Source of the DNA: Candidatus Anstonellales archaeon
GTDB taxonomy: Archaea > Micrarchaeota > Micrarchaeia > Anstonellales > CG1-02-47-40
Assembly (NCBI GenBank): GCA_038869735.1
Contig: JAWCQO010000003.1
Span: 27,696-91,695 of the forward strand
Direction of reading: 5' to 3'
Length of the DNA: 64,000 nucleotides
Below are positions 42,970 to 51,470 of the stretch, piece by piece (position 1 is the stretch's first letter; every line of letters begins with the position of its first letter). Made by a program: the position numbers and the translations under genes. Below the pieces are notes generated by a model. The model searched no databases and had not been told where the DNA came from. It worked only from the letters and a program-made list of their open reading frames with translations.

Positions 42970-43959
42970 ATGTACAGCTTCGCTGACTTTTACAGGGGAA
43001 AGCGCATCCTTATAACAGGAGGACTTGGCTTCATAGGAAGCAACCTGTCTATCCGTCTCTGCCAGTTTGGTTCAAAGGTACATATACTAAACAAAAAACC
43101 GACAAATCCTTCTCAGGCCGCATTCAACATAGAACCCGTGAAAAACCAGGTGATAGTGACCTATTCCGATACAAATGATTTCCAGACGCTTGATGAATGC
43201 GTTCAGGAGAAGGATATAATCTTTCATCTTGCCGGAAGAGGGAGCCACGTTGATAGTATACTTGACCCAATCGGAGACGCAAGTGCAAACGCGCTGTCTG
43301 CACTTTATCTTCTCAAATCAATAATCAAAAAAGAAAAAAAACCAAAGATAATATACTCCGGTACAAGAGGGCAGTACGGTAACGCCAAAACCTTACCTGT
43401 TAACGAGGACCATCCAAAACAACCTGTCGACATTAACGGAATAAACAAGCAGGCAGCCGAAGATTATCTCCTTCTTTATTCTAGAATTGGTGCCATACGC
43501 GCGTGTTCACTTAGAATGGGCAACATATATGGGCCGCGAATGCAGATGCAAAATCCAAACCAAGGATTTATATCCTGGTTTATACGTCTTGCGATAGACA
43601 ACAAATGTTTAAATGTTTTTGGTTCCGGGTCTCAGAGGAGAGACTTTACATACATAGATGACTTAATTGATGCTCTACTACTTTGTGGAATGAGTGATAG
43701 CACCGACTCTGAAGCTTATAACGTCGGTGGCGACGTTTATAGTGTTCTAGAAGTAGCAAAACTCATCGTAGAAGTTGCAGGAAGCGGTTCTGTTAGCATA
43801 ACCCCCTACGCCGAAGGGCACAAAAAGGTGGAAGTTGGAGATTTTGTTCCTGACGTCTCAAAAATTAATAAGCTTGGCTGGAAACCTAAAACACCTTTCA
43901 AGGAGGGGTTAAAAATGACAATTGATTACTATAGAAAATATAAAGAGTTTTATTGGTGA
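42970..43959 (+). CDS. NAD-dependent nucleotide-sugar epimerase/dehydratase
   Basis: An approximately 329-residue extended-SDR enzyme: ILITGGLGFIGSNLSIRL (about 14-31), IIFHLAGRGSHVDSILDP, YSGTRGQYGNAKTLPV, RMGNIYGPRMQM, and DFTYIDDLIDALLLCG. The catalytic Tyr/Lys pair is not the standard YxxxK: the expected place reads DINGINKQAAEDY, keeping Lys but with Asn/Ile instead of the usual Tyr context. That may mean altered chemistry. ATG 42970 has GGAG eight bases upstream; ATG 42964, overlapping the previous stop, is an alternative. It is probably an epimerase or decarboxylase acting on a dTDP- or UDP-sugar. Confidence 0.75.
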   Translation: MYSFADFYRGKRILITGGLGFIGSNLSIRLCQFGSKVHILNKKPTNPSQAAFNIEPVKNQVIVTYSDTNDFQTLDECVQEKDIIFHLAGRGSHVDSILDPIGDASANALSALYLLKSIIKKEKKPKIIYSGTRGQYGNAKTLPVNEDHPKQPVDINGINKQAAEDYLLLYSRIGAIRACSLRMGNIYGPRMQMQNPNQGFISWFIRLAIDNKCLNVFGSGSQRRDFTYIDDLIDALLLCGMSDSTDSEAYNVGGDVYSVLEVAKLIVEVAGSGSVSITPYAEGHKKVEVGDFVPDVSKINKLGWKPKTPFKEGLKMTIDYYRKYKEFYW

Positions 43960-43963
43960 CTGA

Positions 43964-45055
43964 ATGGTTCCATACATTGATTTAAAGACAGAATATTTAT
44001 CAATAAAAAACGAGATAGAAAAAGCAATCTTTTCAGTTCTTGAGAATTCAAAGTTCGTACTTAGTGACAACGTCTCGAGTTTTGAGCGTGAGTTTTCGTC
44101 TTACATAGGAACAAAATATTGTGTTGGGACTGGCAACGGATTGGATGCACTTCGCTTTGCGCTCCTCTCTATTGGAATAAAAGCAGGCGATGAAGTCATC
44201 TGCGTTTCTAATTCTGCATTTGCCTCAGCGCTGTGTGTTTCAACAATAGGTGCCAAACCAATCTTTGCAGATGTAGAATACGACACGCATAATATGGACC
44301 CCTCCGATATACGGAGAAGAATAACCAAAAAGACAAAAGCGATCGTCCCCGTTCATCTTTATGGACAAACCGCAGATATGGACCCTATACTGGAGATTGC
44401 AGATGAGCACAACCTCCTAGTGGTTGAGGATGCATGCCAAGCTCATGGAGCAGAGTACAAAGGAAAAAAGGCCGGTTCAATTGGACAGGTAGGGTGCTTT
44501 TCGTTTTACCCTACAAAAAACCTTGGTTGTTATGGGGACGGAGGAGCTGTACTAACTAACGATTACGAGATTGCAGAAAAAGTAAAAATGTTACGCAATT
44601 ATGGACAGATAAATCGCTATGAGCACGAGATAGAAGGTTTTAACTCACGTCTTGACGAGTTGCAAGCCGCAATCTTAAGGGTAAAACTTAGACACCTTGA
44701 CAGGTGGAATGAAAAAAGAAGGTCGACTGCACGAAGATACAGCGAGCTTATAAGTCACAAAGACATTACTTGTCCAAATGAAAAAGAATACGCAAAGCAC
44801 GTGTACCACATATACGCTATAAAATCTGCAAAGCGCGATAGTCTTATGGAGCATCTTAAGCGTGCAGGAATTTCAACCATCATACATTACCCTATTCCTG
44901 CTCACCTCCAAAAAGCATATGCACATCTTGAGATTCCAAAAGGCTCACTTCCAGTTACAGAGAAGGTCTGTTCAGAGGAGCTTTCACTTCCTATGCACCC
45001 ATTCTTAACAGATGAGCAAATAGAAGAAGTCTCTTCAGCCATAAATTCTTTCTGA
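43964..45055 (+). CDS. DegT/DnrJ/EryC1/StrS sugar aminotransferase (QdtB/FdtB-like)
   Basis: A 363-residue PLP enzyme that aminates a keto-sugar nucleotide. Motifs: [17 protein letters not shown] at the N-terminus, [30 protein letters not shown] and the PLP lysine in SFYPTKNLG (Lys185). In the rmlA operon its natural substrate would be a dTDP-3-keto-6-deoxyhexose, giving a 3-amino-3,6-dideoxyhexose as in QdtB/FdtB, but no QdtA-type ketoisomerase was found. The related domain fused at 19070 probably serves the uronate pathway instead. Confidence 0.84.
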   Translation: MVPYIDLKTEYLSIKNEIEKAIFSVLENSKFVLSDNVSSFEREFSSYIGTKYCVGTGNGLDALRFALLSIGIKAGDEVICVSNSAFASALCVSTIGAKPIFADVEYDTHNMDPSDIRRRITKKTKAIVPVHLYGQTADMDPILEIADEHNLLVVEDACQAHGAEYKGKKAGSIGQVGCFSFYPTKNLGCYGDGGAVLTNDYEIAEKVKMLRNYGQINRYEHEIEGFNSRLDELQAAILRVKLRHLDRWNEKRRSTARRYSELISHKDITCPNEKEYAKHVYHIYAIKSAKRDSLMEHLKRAGISTIIHYPIPAHLQKAYAHLEIPKGSLPVTEKVCSEELSLPMHPFLTDEQIEEVSSAINSF

Positions 45056-45067
45056 GCGGTGAATTCG

Positions 45068-46195
45068 ATGAAGATATCCATCCCACTTCGAGCCTTCCAC
45101 AATTACGGTGGAATATCAAGGTGCATCTGGGAGCTTTCCAAAAATTATTCTCATTCACACGAAGTCCACATTTTTTCAAGCCAGTTTGAATCCCCTCCAT
45201 TTAAAGTATCCCACCATCCCGTTTTTTCGTTTTCGTCTCCCCCCTTCCTTGCTGAGCTTTCTTTTGCAATCAACTCTCAAAAGGCTTTGGATTCATTTTT
45301 TTCCGATATTGTGTATTCTCCAGCTACAGCATGCTATAAAGCAGATGTCTTTACTGCAAACTCTTGCCATAAGGCAGCAGTCGAGCTCTTTTCACAACAA
45401 AGAGGCCATATGTACTCTTTTTTAAAGGCGCTTGAACCAAAATCTCGCATTGTTATTGAAATAGAAAAACGCAATTATCAACAAGATAACTACCAAAAAA
45501 TAACTGCCATATCAAAGCGCACAAAAGAGGAACTGATGCAATACTATAACGTTCCCGCAGATGACATAGTCGTGATCTATCCTGGAGTAGATACAGACAT
45601 CTTTAAGCCATCGACAAAAAGTCGCATTTTGATACGCAAAAAATATTCCATTCCAGCCAACATCCCCATCCTTCTTTTTTGCGGTCATGAGTTCAAGAGA
45701 AAAGGCCTTGCTCAGCTAATAACCGCACTTGCAAAAGTAAAGCGAGACTGGAGGCTTATAGTAATTGGTGGCGACAAAAAAGACTACTATGAAAATCTTG
45801 CTCGGAAACATAAGATTTTAGACAAAATACTATTCTTAGGCTTTGTTAAAAGCCTTGCAGACGTTTTCAATGGTTCTGATGTTTTTGTTTTTCCTACAAC
45901 CTATGAACCTTATGGAATGGTAATAACAGAGGCACTATCCTCCGGCCTTCCAGTTGTTACTTCAAAAATTGCAGGAGCGGCTGAGCTTATGACTCATGGC
46001 AAAGAAGGCTTTCTTCTTGACGATCCCTTTGATATCTTAGGCATTTCAGAATACATAGACACCCTTCTAGCTGACGAGAAATTAAGAAAAAGAATGGGAA
46101 AATATGCCAGGAATACGGCTACAAAATATAACTGGAAGAAAATATCTATGCAAATGATGAGCGTTTTTGAAAAAGTAATAAATGAAAAAAGGTGA
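45068..46195 (+). CDS. GT4-type glycosyltransferase (GT-B fold)
   Basis: A 375-residue glycosyltransferase: N-terminal FHNYGGISRCIWELSKNY, linker AISKRTKEELMQYYNVPADD, then YPGVDTDIFKPS, CGHEFKRKGLAQLI, VIGGDKKDYYE and the EX7E motif in TTYEPYGMVITEAL (Glu residues intact). The start is set at ATG 45068, nine bases inside a GTG at 45059, because GGTGA lies immediately upstream of it. It is the last gene of the rmlA operon and converges with another GT4 gene across 9 bp. Sugar specificity is unknown. Confidence 0.82.
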   Translation: MKISIPLRAFHNYGGISRCIWELSKNYSHSHEVHIFSSQFESPPFKVSHHPVFSFSSPPFLAELSFAINSQKALDSFFSDIVYSPATACYKADVFTANSCHKAAVELFSQQRGHMYSFLKALEPKSRIVIEIEKRNYQQDNYQKITAISKRTKEELMQYYNVPADDIVVIYPGVDTDIFKPSTKSRILIRKKYSIPANIPILLFCGHEFKRKGLAQLITALAKVKRDWRLIVIGGDKKDYYENLARKHKILDKILFLGFVKSLADVFNGSDVFVFPTTYEPYGMVITEALSSGLPVVTSKIAGAAELMTHGKEGFLLDDPFDILGISEYIDTLLADEKLRKRMGKYARNTATKYNWKKISMQMMSVFEKVINEKR

Positions 46196-46204
46196 CAAAG
46201 GCTT

Positions 46205-47365
46205 TCAACCATTTGTCTTCTTCTTAATTAAATCTAGACATACCTCCTCGTATCTTTTCATAAATAAATCCCAGTTGAATCTTTTGTAGCAAAACTCTTT
46301 TCCCTCCCTTCCCATCTTCTTTGCCATCTCACTGTTGGTAGCAAGCAGTTCCATTTTTCTGCTCATTTCTTCTTCATTTTCAACTAGAAAACCAGTCTTT
46401 CCGTCGATTATGGTTTCTGTTGGTCCACCTTCCTTTACGGCGATGCAAGGTTTAAGAGAAGCTGCGCTCTCTACTGGAATAAGTCCAAAATCCTCATTTA
46501 GCGGGGTATAGAGAGTTGCCGTACAGTTTGCATACAACTCATAAATCTCACTGTCTTCGACATTTAGCTTTATCTCTCCCGCGTTGCCTAAGAGGTTTTT
46601 GATTTTCTCGTAGTATCTGACATGCTCTTCTCTGTTTTGCAGAAGCGAGCCGGCAATTATTAACCTCCATTCAGGATGCTTTTCCCTAAATTTGAGAAAT
46701 GCCTTAATTGCAAATTCATATCTTTTTTCAGGGGTAATCCTTGAAGGATAAAGAAAGTATGGTTCAAAGTTCTTACAACTGTATCTTTCAAATTGTACGC
46801 CAGAGTACAAAACTTCACTATCCCTATGAAGATACTTTCTAATTCTTTCCTTTACAGCTTTACTATTTGCAAACACGTGCTCTATTTTAGGAACAATCGA
46901 AGATTCGACCGACCTAAAAACAGCAGCGCTTCCTGCAAAAAGCATTTTTTGCCATATATCCCGTTGTCTCATCCTCCATTCATACAAATCGTAAATTTCT
47001 CGTGCAGGGGAGTGACAATACCAGACCATTGGAAAGTTATGTCTTCGTCCCCATTCGGAAGGAGAACTCGAAGCTCCAAAAACGTCAAATTCTCCTTTTT
47101 TTAATTTTAAATTGTAAAAGGTAACCCCCGAAGAAAAACCGTCATACAACCTTTTTGGGAGTACCTTGCTCCACAGAGGCCTCTTACCTTTAAGAGGCCT
47201 TATATCTACTTTTTCGAGTTCTGGAAAGGTAGATTCTCGGTTATATGAAATACAAAAGATAGTGGCATCAAATCTCTCAGCAATCCTCAACATGCATTTT
47301 TCAGCACCACCTTTAACTTCAAAAAAAGGGTGAAAGATTGCCAATGAAAACTTTTTAACAGCCAT
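46205..47365 (-). CDS. GT4-type glycosyltransferase of the heptose operon
   Basis: A 386-residue GT-B enzyme: IFHPFFEVKGGAEKCMLRIA (about 10-29), WYCHSPAREIYDLY, PSRITPEKRYEFAIKAF and the EX7E motif in YTPLNEDFGLIPVESAA. The segment YCHSPxR is common in mannosyltransferases of this family. As the distal gene of an operon with TalC, HddA, GmhA and GmhB, it is a good candidate for a heptosyl- or mannosyltransferase (inference). Confidence 0.82.
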   Translation of the reverse strand: MAVKKFSLAIFHPFFEVKGGAEKCMLRIAERFDATIFCISYNRESTFPELEKVDIRPLKGKRPLWSKVLPKRLYDGFSSGVTFYNLKLKKGEFDVFGASSSPSEWGRRHNFPMVWYCHSPAREIYDLYEWRMRQRDIWQKMLFAGSAAVFRSVESSIVPKIEHVFANSKAVKERIRKYLHRDSEVLYSGVQFERYSCKNFEPYFLYPSRITPEKRYEFAIKAFLKFREKHPEWRLIIAGSLLQNREEHVRYYEKIKNLLGNAGEIKLNVEDSEIYELYANCTATLYTPLNEDFGLIPVESAASLKPCIAVKEGGPTETIIDGKTGFLVENEEEMSRKMELLATNSEMAKKMGREGKEFCYKRFNWDLFMKRYEEVCLDLIKKKTNG

Positions 47366-47382
47366 CTAAAAAACCTCATTCT

Positions 47383-47931
47383 CTAATTGCGGCCAGTAAT
47401 TTTTTTTGCAGCTTCAAGTAGGCTACTTGCTTCCATATGGGGTTTTATCTTGTATGCTCCGTCCCTTCCTCCAAGACCTGTCCTAACAAGCACAGTGATG
47501 CATCCGGCATCGCGCCCCATCTTTATATCCTTGGTGCTATCGCCTATAACATATGAATGTTTCAAGTCGATGTCAAATTCTCGCGCAGCATCTAAAATAA
47601 AGTGGGTTTTTGGTTTTCTACATTTGCAATTATCAGATTCAAGATGGAGACAATAATAAATGCGTTGAACATTTATTCCATTGTTTTTAAATGTCTCTTC
47701 CATATGCTTATCAATTTCTTTAAGATTCTCCAATTTAACTTCCCCCTTTGGAACTCCTTGCTGGTTGCTTACAATAAAGAGAAGATAGCCGCATTGATAA
47801 AGCATCCTCATTGCTCGCAACGACCCTGGAATAAAGTAGAACTCATCTCGGCTTTTTACATATCCTTCCCTATTCTCGTTTATGACACCATCCCTGTCAA
47901 GAAAAACAGCAACTCTTTTTTTTACTCTCAC
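47383..47931 (-). CDS. gmhB: D,D-heptose 1,7-bisphosphate phosphatase (GmhB-like)
   Basis: A 182-residue HAD-superfamily phosphatase that removes the 7-phosphate from heptose 1,7-bisphosphate. Seen: the DxD nucleophile motif FLDRDGVIN (Asp12, Asp14), VSNQQGV, the zinc loop with Cys94, His96, Cys102 and Cys104 characteristic of GmhB, KPKTHF, and GDSTKDIKMGRDAG. The start is GTG 47931, directly after the stop of the isomerase gene, with GGTGAC upstream. Together with GmhA and HddA it completes the route from sedoheptulose 7-phosphate to heptose 1-phosphate. Confidence 0.9.
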   Translation of the reverse strand: MRVKKRVAVFLDRDGVINENREGYVKSRDEFYFIPGSLRAMRMLYQCGYLLFIVSNQQGVPKGEVKLENLKEIDKHMEETFKNNGINVQRIYYCLHLESDNCKCRKPKTHFILDAAREFDIDLKHSYVIGDSTKDIKMGRDAGCITVLVRTGLGGRDGAYKIKPHMEASSLLEAAKKITGRN

Positions 47932-48501
47932 TCAGAGGTCACCCTCAACAATTTCGCATATTACATGCCCTATAAATATATGCATTTCTTGAATTCTTTG
48001 TGTGTCAGTTGACGGGACATGTATGCACAGATCGCAGATTGTATCCATCTTTCCTTTCCTCTGACCAGTGAGACCTATACAAAAGCACCCGATTTCCTTT
48101 GCCTTTTCCAGACCTAAAATAACATTTTGTGACTCCCCTGACGTTGAGATTCCTATAACTACATCTCCTTTTTTTGCCAGCCCTTCGAGTTGGCGAGAAA
48201 AGACATTGTCGTATCCAAAATCATTGGCAATAGCTGTAAGCGACGGAACATTTGACACAAGAGCCATAGCCGGAAGAGCATGTCTATTTTTGGTAAATCT
48301 CCCTACAAATTCGGCTGCGATATGTTGAGCGTCGGAAGCACTTCCTCCATTTCCAAATAAAAAAACCCTCCCGCCTTTTTTTATACGTTCTGATATTCTT
48401 TTTCCAGCTTCCATCACAACGTCAGAAAGTCCGTTGCTTTCTTGGCGGACAACAATACTCTCCCGAAGCCTTTTTAGGTATAGGGTGTCTAAGTCTCCCA
48501 T
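47932..48501 (-). CDS. gmhA: Phosphoheptose isomerase (sedoheptulose 7-phosphate isomerase)
   Basis: A 189-residue SIS-domain enzyme that makes D-glycero-D-manno-heptose 7-phosphate. All expected motifs are intact: LFGNGGSASDAQHIAAEFVGRF with the catalytic Glu, the phosphate loop GISTSGESQNV, and RIQEMHIFIGHVICE with the catalytic Gln and His. Length is normal for the family. It overlaps the upstream kinase gene by 13 bp and abuts gmhB. This is the canonical copy; the SIS protein at 36096 is the divergent one. Confidence 0.9.
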   Translation of the reverse strand: MGDLDTLYLKRLRESIVVRQESNGLSDVVMEAGKRISERIKKGGRVFLFGNGGSASDAQHIAAEFVGRFTKNRHALPAMALVSNVPSLTAIANDFGYDNVFSRQLEGLAKKGDVVIGISTSGESQNVILGLEKAKEIGCFCIGLTGQRKGKMDTICDLCIHVPSTDTQRIQEMHIFIGHVICEIVEGDL

Positions 48502-49505
48502 GTTTCCAATCCCCCAAAGTCAAACCTTATCCATTTCGGCTCCAATCCAAGCCCCTTTAGTCTTTCTGCTACTTTATGCTCTTTGTTTGGTTCGCAATAA
48601 AAAAACATAAACCCTCCTCCACCAGCACCGGAGATTTTCCCTCCAAGTGCACCAGCCTTCTTCGCTTCTTCATATATCTTATCCACTCTCCTGTTCGTTA
48701 TAAGCGGACTAAACATCTTTTTTATTTTCCAGCTCTCATCAAGAAGTTTTCCAAATTCGTTTAAATCCCCTTTCTCAAGAACCTTTCTCATTTCAAGTGC
48801 AGTTTCCTTTGCTTTATCCAGCGCCCATACCGTCTCACTTTTTCCATCCGAGTATCTCTTTATTTGGTCAGCTATTATATCTCCAGAAGACTTTCTTTTA
48901 GCTACATAAACCATAACAAGACTTTTCTCGAGTTCAAAAACATGCGCTCGGCTTATTCTCACCTTATTTACTCTTACTCTTCCTTCTCCAAATTCAAGAA
49001 AATTTATTCCCCCAAAAGCTGAAGCGTACTGATCTTGCCTCCCTCCAAAATTTCCAAGCTCTTCCCTTTCTAACTTTACAGCAAGTTCTGCGATCTCCTG
49101 CCTGCTTAATTCGACCCCATTCATACTGTTGAAAAGGCCTATAAGGGCAACAAACGCGCTTGCTGAACTACCAAGACCTGACTTCGGAGGAACATCGCTT
49201 CTAATGTATAACTCGACGCCCCTTTTCCCTCTATTCATTTTTCTTATTACTGCATTTACAAGCTCCATTCTGCCATCCATTGCCATTTCATTCTTGTCAG
49301 GATGAAAAAGAAGAAGCTCTTGAGCGTATTCCCCATCTTCAATTACAATCCTTTCATCCGTTCTAAAAGAACCCGCGGCGTAATTATACCTACTTATAGC
49401 TGCGTTTATTACACACCCGCCTTTCTCTTCAGCGTAGGGAGAAACGTCAGTTCCTCCACCACCAAAACTTATTCTGACAGGTGCTCTACTTCTATAAGCA
49501 ATCAC
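48489..49505 (-). CDS. hddA: D-glycero-D-manno-heptose 7-phosphate kinase (HddA-like), copy 2
   Basis: A roughly 338-residue GHMP kinase: RAPVRISFGGGGTDVSPYAE near the N-terminus, the ATP loop PPKSGLGSSASAFVALIG, GGRQDQYASAFGG and C-terminal GGKISGAGGGGFMFFY. It phosphorylates heptose 7-phosphate at C1 for GmhB. The start is GTG 49505 with GGTGA five bases upstream; GTG 49514 is possible. Being flanked by transaldolase and gmhA makes the heptose assignment firm. Copy 1 at 35095 is clearly a paralogue rather than a recent duplicate, since the sequences differ throughout. Confidence 0.88.
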   Translation of the reverse strand: MIAYRSRAPVRISFGGGGTDVSPYAEEKGGCVINAAISRYNYAAGSFRTDERIVIEDGEYAQELLLFHPDKNEMAMDGRMELVNAVIRKMNRGKRGVELYIRSDVPPKSGLGSSASAFVALIGLFNSMNGVELSRQEIAELAVKLEREELGNFGGRQDQYASAFGGINFLEFGEGRVRVNKVRISRAHVFELEKSLVMVYVAKRKSSGDIIADQIKRYSDGKSETVWALDKAKETALEMRKVLEKGDLNEFGKLLDESWKIKKMFSPLITNRRVDKIYEEAKKAGALGGKISGAGGGGFMFFYCEPNKEHKVAERLKGLGLEPKWIRFDFGGLETWET

Positions 49506-49516
49506 GCAGTTCACCG

Positions 49517-50164
49517 CTATGTCTTAACTGTTTTTTTCCAATCATCCAAAAACCTGGTTATTCCGTCGTCAGTCATCTTGTGCATGAATAGTTTTTCGAA
49601 TACTTCGGGAGGGACAGTGCAAGCGTCGGCTCCTAACAGCGCTGCTTCTACCACGTGCATAGGATGTCTCACGCTTGCCACAAGGACTTGTGTCTCAAAA
49701 TCGTAGTTTGAATAAATTCCCAATATTTCCTCAACAACCCTCATTCCGCTTTCACCCATGTCATCCAGTCTTCCAACAAATGGGCTTACGTAAGTAGCAC
49801 CAGCCTTTGCTGCTATAAGCGCCTGGGCTGCAGAAAACACAAGAGTCACATTTGTGTCTATCCCTTCACTTTGCAGCTTTTTGACAGCTTTCATCCCTTC
49901 AAGGCTCATCGGAACCTTTACCACTACGTTTTTTGCCCACGAGGCAAATAATCTTCCTTCTTTGACTATCTCCTCACTCTTCATCCCAATACCCTCTACA
50001 CTAACCGGCCCCTTTACGATGGAGCAAATCTCCTTAACTGCCTTTTCGTGCTCAACACCTGCCTTTGCAATCAGCGTCGGGTTTGTTGTAATTCCATCTA
50101 CCAAACCACTGTTGGCAAGTTTTCTTATTTTTTCTATATCAGCAGTATCTAGAAATATCCTCAT
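49517..50164 (-). CDS. Transaldolase (small TalC/FSA type)
   Basis: A 215-residue aldolase of the small transaldolase/fructose-6-phosphate aldolase family. Seen: [30 protein letters not shown], the Schiff-base lysine in VVVKVP (Lys83), [20 protein letters not shown] and [11 protein letters not shown]. Transaldolase interconverts fructose 6-phosphate plus erythrose 4-phosphate with sedoheptulose 7-phosphate plus glyceraldehyde 3-phosphate. Its place ahead of hddA, gmhA and gmhB suggests it feeds sedoheptulose 7-phosphate to heptose synthesis. Family members can instead act as fructose-6-phosphate aldolase; one active-site residue decides this and I did not resolve it. Confidence 0.88.
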   Translation of the reverse strand: MRIFLDTADIEKIRKLANSGLVDGITTNPTLIAKAGVEHEKAVKEICSIVKGPVSVEGIGMKSEEIVKEGRLFASWAKNVVVKVPMSLEGMKAVKKLQSEGIDTNVTLVFSAAQALIAAKAGATYVSPFVGRLDDMGESGMRVVEEILGIYSNYDFETQVLVASVRHPMHVVEAALLGADACTVPPEVFEKLFMHKMTDDGITRFLDDWKKTVKT

Positions 50165-50210
50165 ACGCTACACACCTCCCTACATTCCTTCTTTTTCTGA
50201 CAAACCAGCT

Positions 50211-51398
50211 TTACGACGCGCTCTTCATGCCTTCTTTTTTCTTAATCAAACTCTTATAAACTTTGATATATTCTTTTGCAATGTGTTGCCACGAATACTT
50301 CTCCTCTGCTTTCTTTCTGTTTTCTTTTCCAATGCGCAAGCGAAGGTTTTCATCTAGAAGAAGCGTTTCTATTCCCTCTACCATCTCCTCTGGAGTTGAG
50401 AAAAGAATCGCATTCTTTCCATGCTCTAACAGCTCCTCTATCCAAGAAAGCTTTGTTGCTACAATAGGCTTTCCTGCACCCATATATTCTAATATTTTTA
50501 TCGGGCAGAACCCGTACGGCTCAGCTGGGTTTAATGCTTCATGAAAAGGAGCAAGGCAAATATCTGCCATTCCCAGATACAGCGGCAGTTCTTTGTCAGC
50601 GATTCTTCCGGCAAAAATTACGTTTGACGGAGCTTTGCTCTTAATCCTTTCAATGTAGTCTATATATTTTTCAATTCCTCCAACAATCACAAACCTTGCC
50701 TCAGGAAATTCCTTTTCAATCCTCGTGGCAGAATAGACTATGCTATCAAGGCCATGTCTCGGGCCAAGGCCTCCCACAATCTCAATTACGGGTCCTGTGA
50801 TATCAAGCGATTTTTTTAGCTTCTCAACAGCTCTCTTGCTACTCATACCAAATCTTTTGACATCCACACCGTTTGGGATAACATAAAAGTTCTTTTTTAT
50901 TCCATGCCTTTCTAATGCCTTTTTGGTAACTTCTGATACACAACATATTGCATCGGCTCTTGAGAGAAAGAACTTTGCCCACAATATTCTGGGGTAGTAC
51001 TGCACTGCCGGCTTCACTGCGTCTGTAAGTATTCCTCCCCTCCTCTCAAATGAGAATGGATTAAAATTTATTTCAGCAACAAGCGGAACACCGGCTTTCT
51101 TTGCTGCAAAAGTTGAAAAGCCGCTCCCTGGGTCCATTCTCTTGTGGATTACATCTATCCCCTCTTTCTTGCAGATTTCAACTATCTTCCAAATGGTATT
51201 ATATGAAAGGAGGGGTCTGGGGAATTTCGTATTAACTGGATGCACCTTTGCGCCTCCGATGCTTTTTTCTGTGCTATCCGCAATGATATGTACCTCAACT
51301 CCAGCTTCGGTTAGAGCCTTTGCAAATTCCATGTGATGAGCTGCAGCTCCTTCAAAACCAGGTATCTTAACCCATTGGGCTACAATAAGAACCTTCAT
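50211..51398 (-). CDS. GT4-type glycosyltransferase heading the heptose operon
   Basis: A 395-residue GT-B enzyme: VAQWVKIPGFEGAAAHHMEF (about 6-25), HKRMDPGSGFSTFAAKKAGV, VIPNGVDVKRFG, VGGLGPRHGLDSIVY and the donor-site segment AEPYGFCPIKILEYMGAGKP. ATG 51398 lies 27 bp from the centre of a TTTAAATTT box shared with the divergent mutase gene, so its message is probably leaderless. It is the first gene of the operon containing TalC, HddA, GmhA, GmhB and another GT4. It may be a heptosyltransferase or mannosyltransferase (inference). Confidence 0.82.
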   Translation of the reverse strand: MKVLIVAQWVKIPGFEGAAAHHMEFAKALTEAGVEVHIIADSTEKSIGGAKVHPVNTKFPRPLLSYNTIWKIVEICKKEGIDVIHKRMDPGSGFSTFAAKKAGVPLVAEINFNPFSFERRGGILTDAVKPAVQYYPRILWAKFFLSRADAICCVSEVTKKALERHGIKKNFYVIPNGVDVKRFGMSSKRAVEKLKKSLDITGPVIEIVGGLGPRHGLDSIVYSATRIEKEFPEARFVIVGGIEKYIDYIERIKSKAPSNVIFAGRIADKELPLYLGMADICLAPFHEALNPAEPYGFCPIKILEYMGAGKPIVATKLSWIEELLEHGKNAILFSTPEEMVEGIETLLLDENLRLRIGKENRKKAEEKYSWQHIAKEYIKVYKSLIKKKEGMKSAS

Positions 51399-51421
51399 AA
51401 TAGACTTAATTCAAAAAGATC

Positions 51422-51431
51422 AAATTTAAAC
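51422..51431. promoter_or_regulatory. Bidirectional TATA box between heptose operon and phosphohexomutase operon
   Basis: The string AAATTTAAAC reads TATA-like on both strands. It is about 27 bp upstream of ATG 51398 (minus strand) and about 44 bp upstream of ATG 51471 (plus strand). The minus transcript would be leaderless, while the plus transcript would carry a short leader containing a GGTG ribosome site. Confidence 0.5.
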
Positions 51432-51470
51432 CATTATCCTACAAATAAATCGGCATCTAAGGTGCTATTA

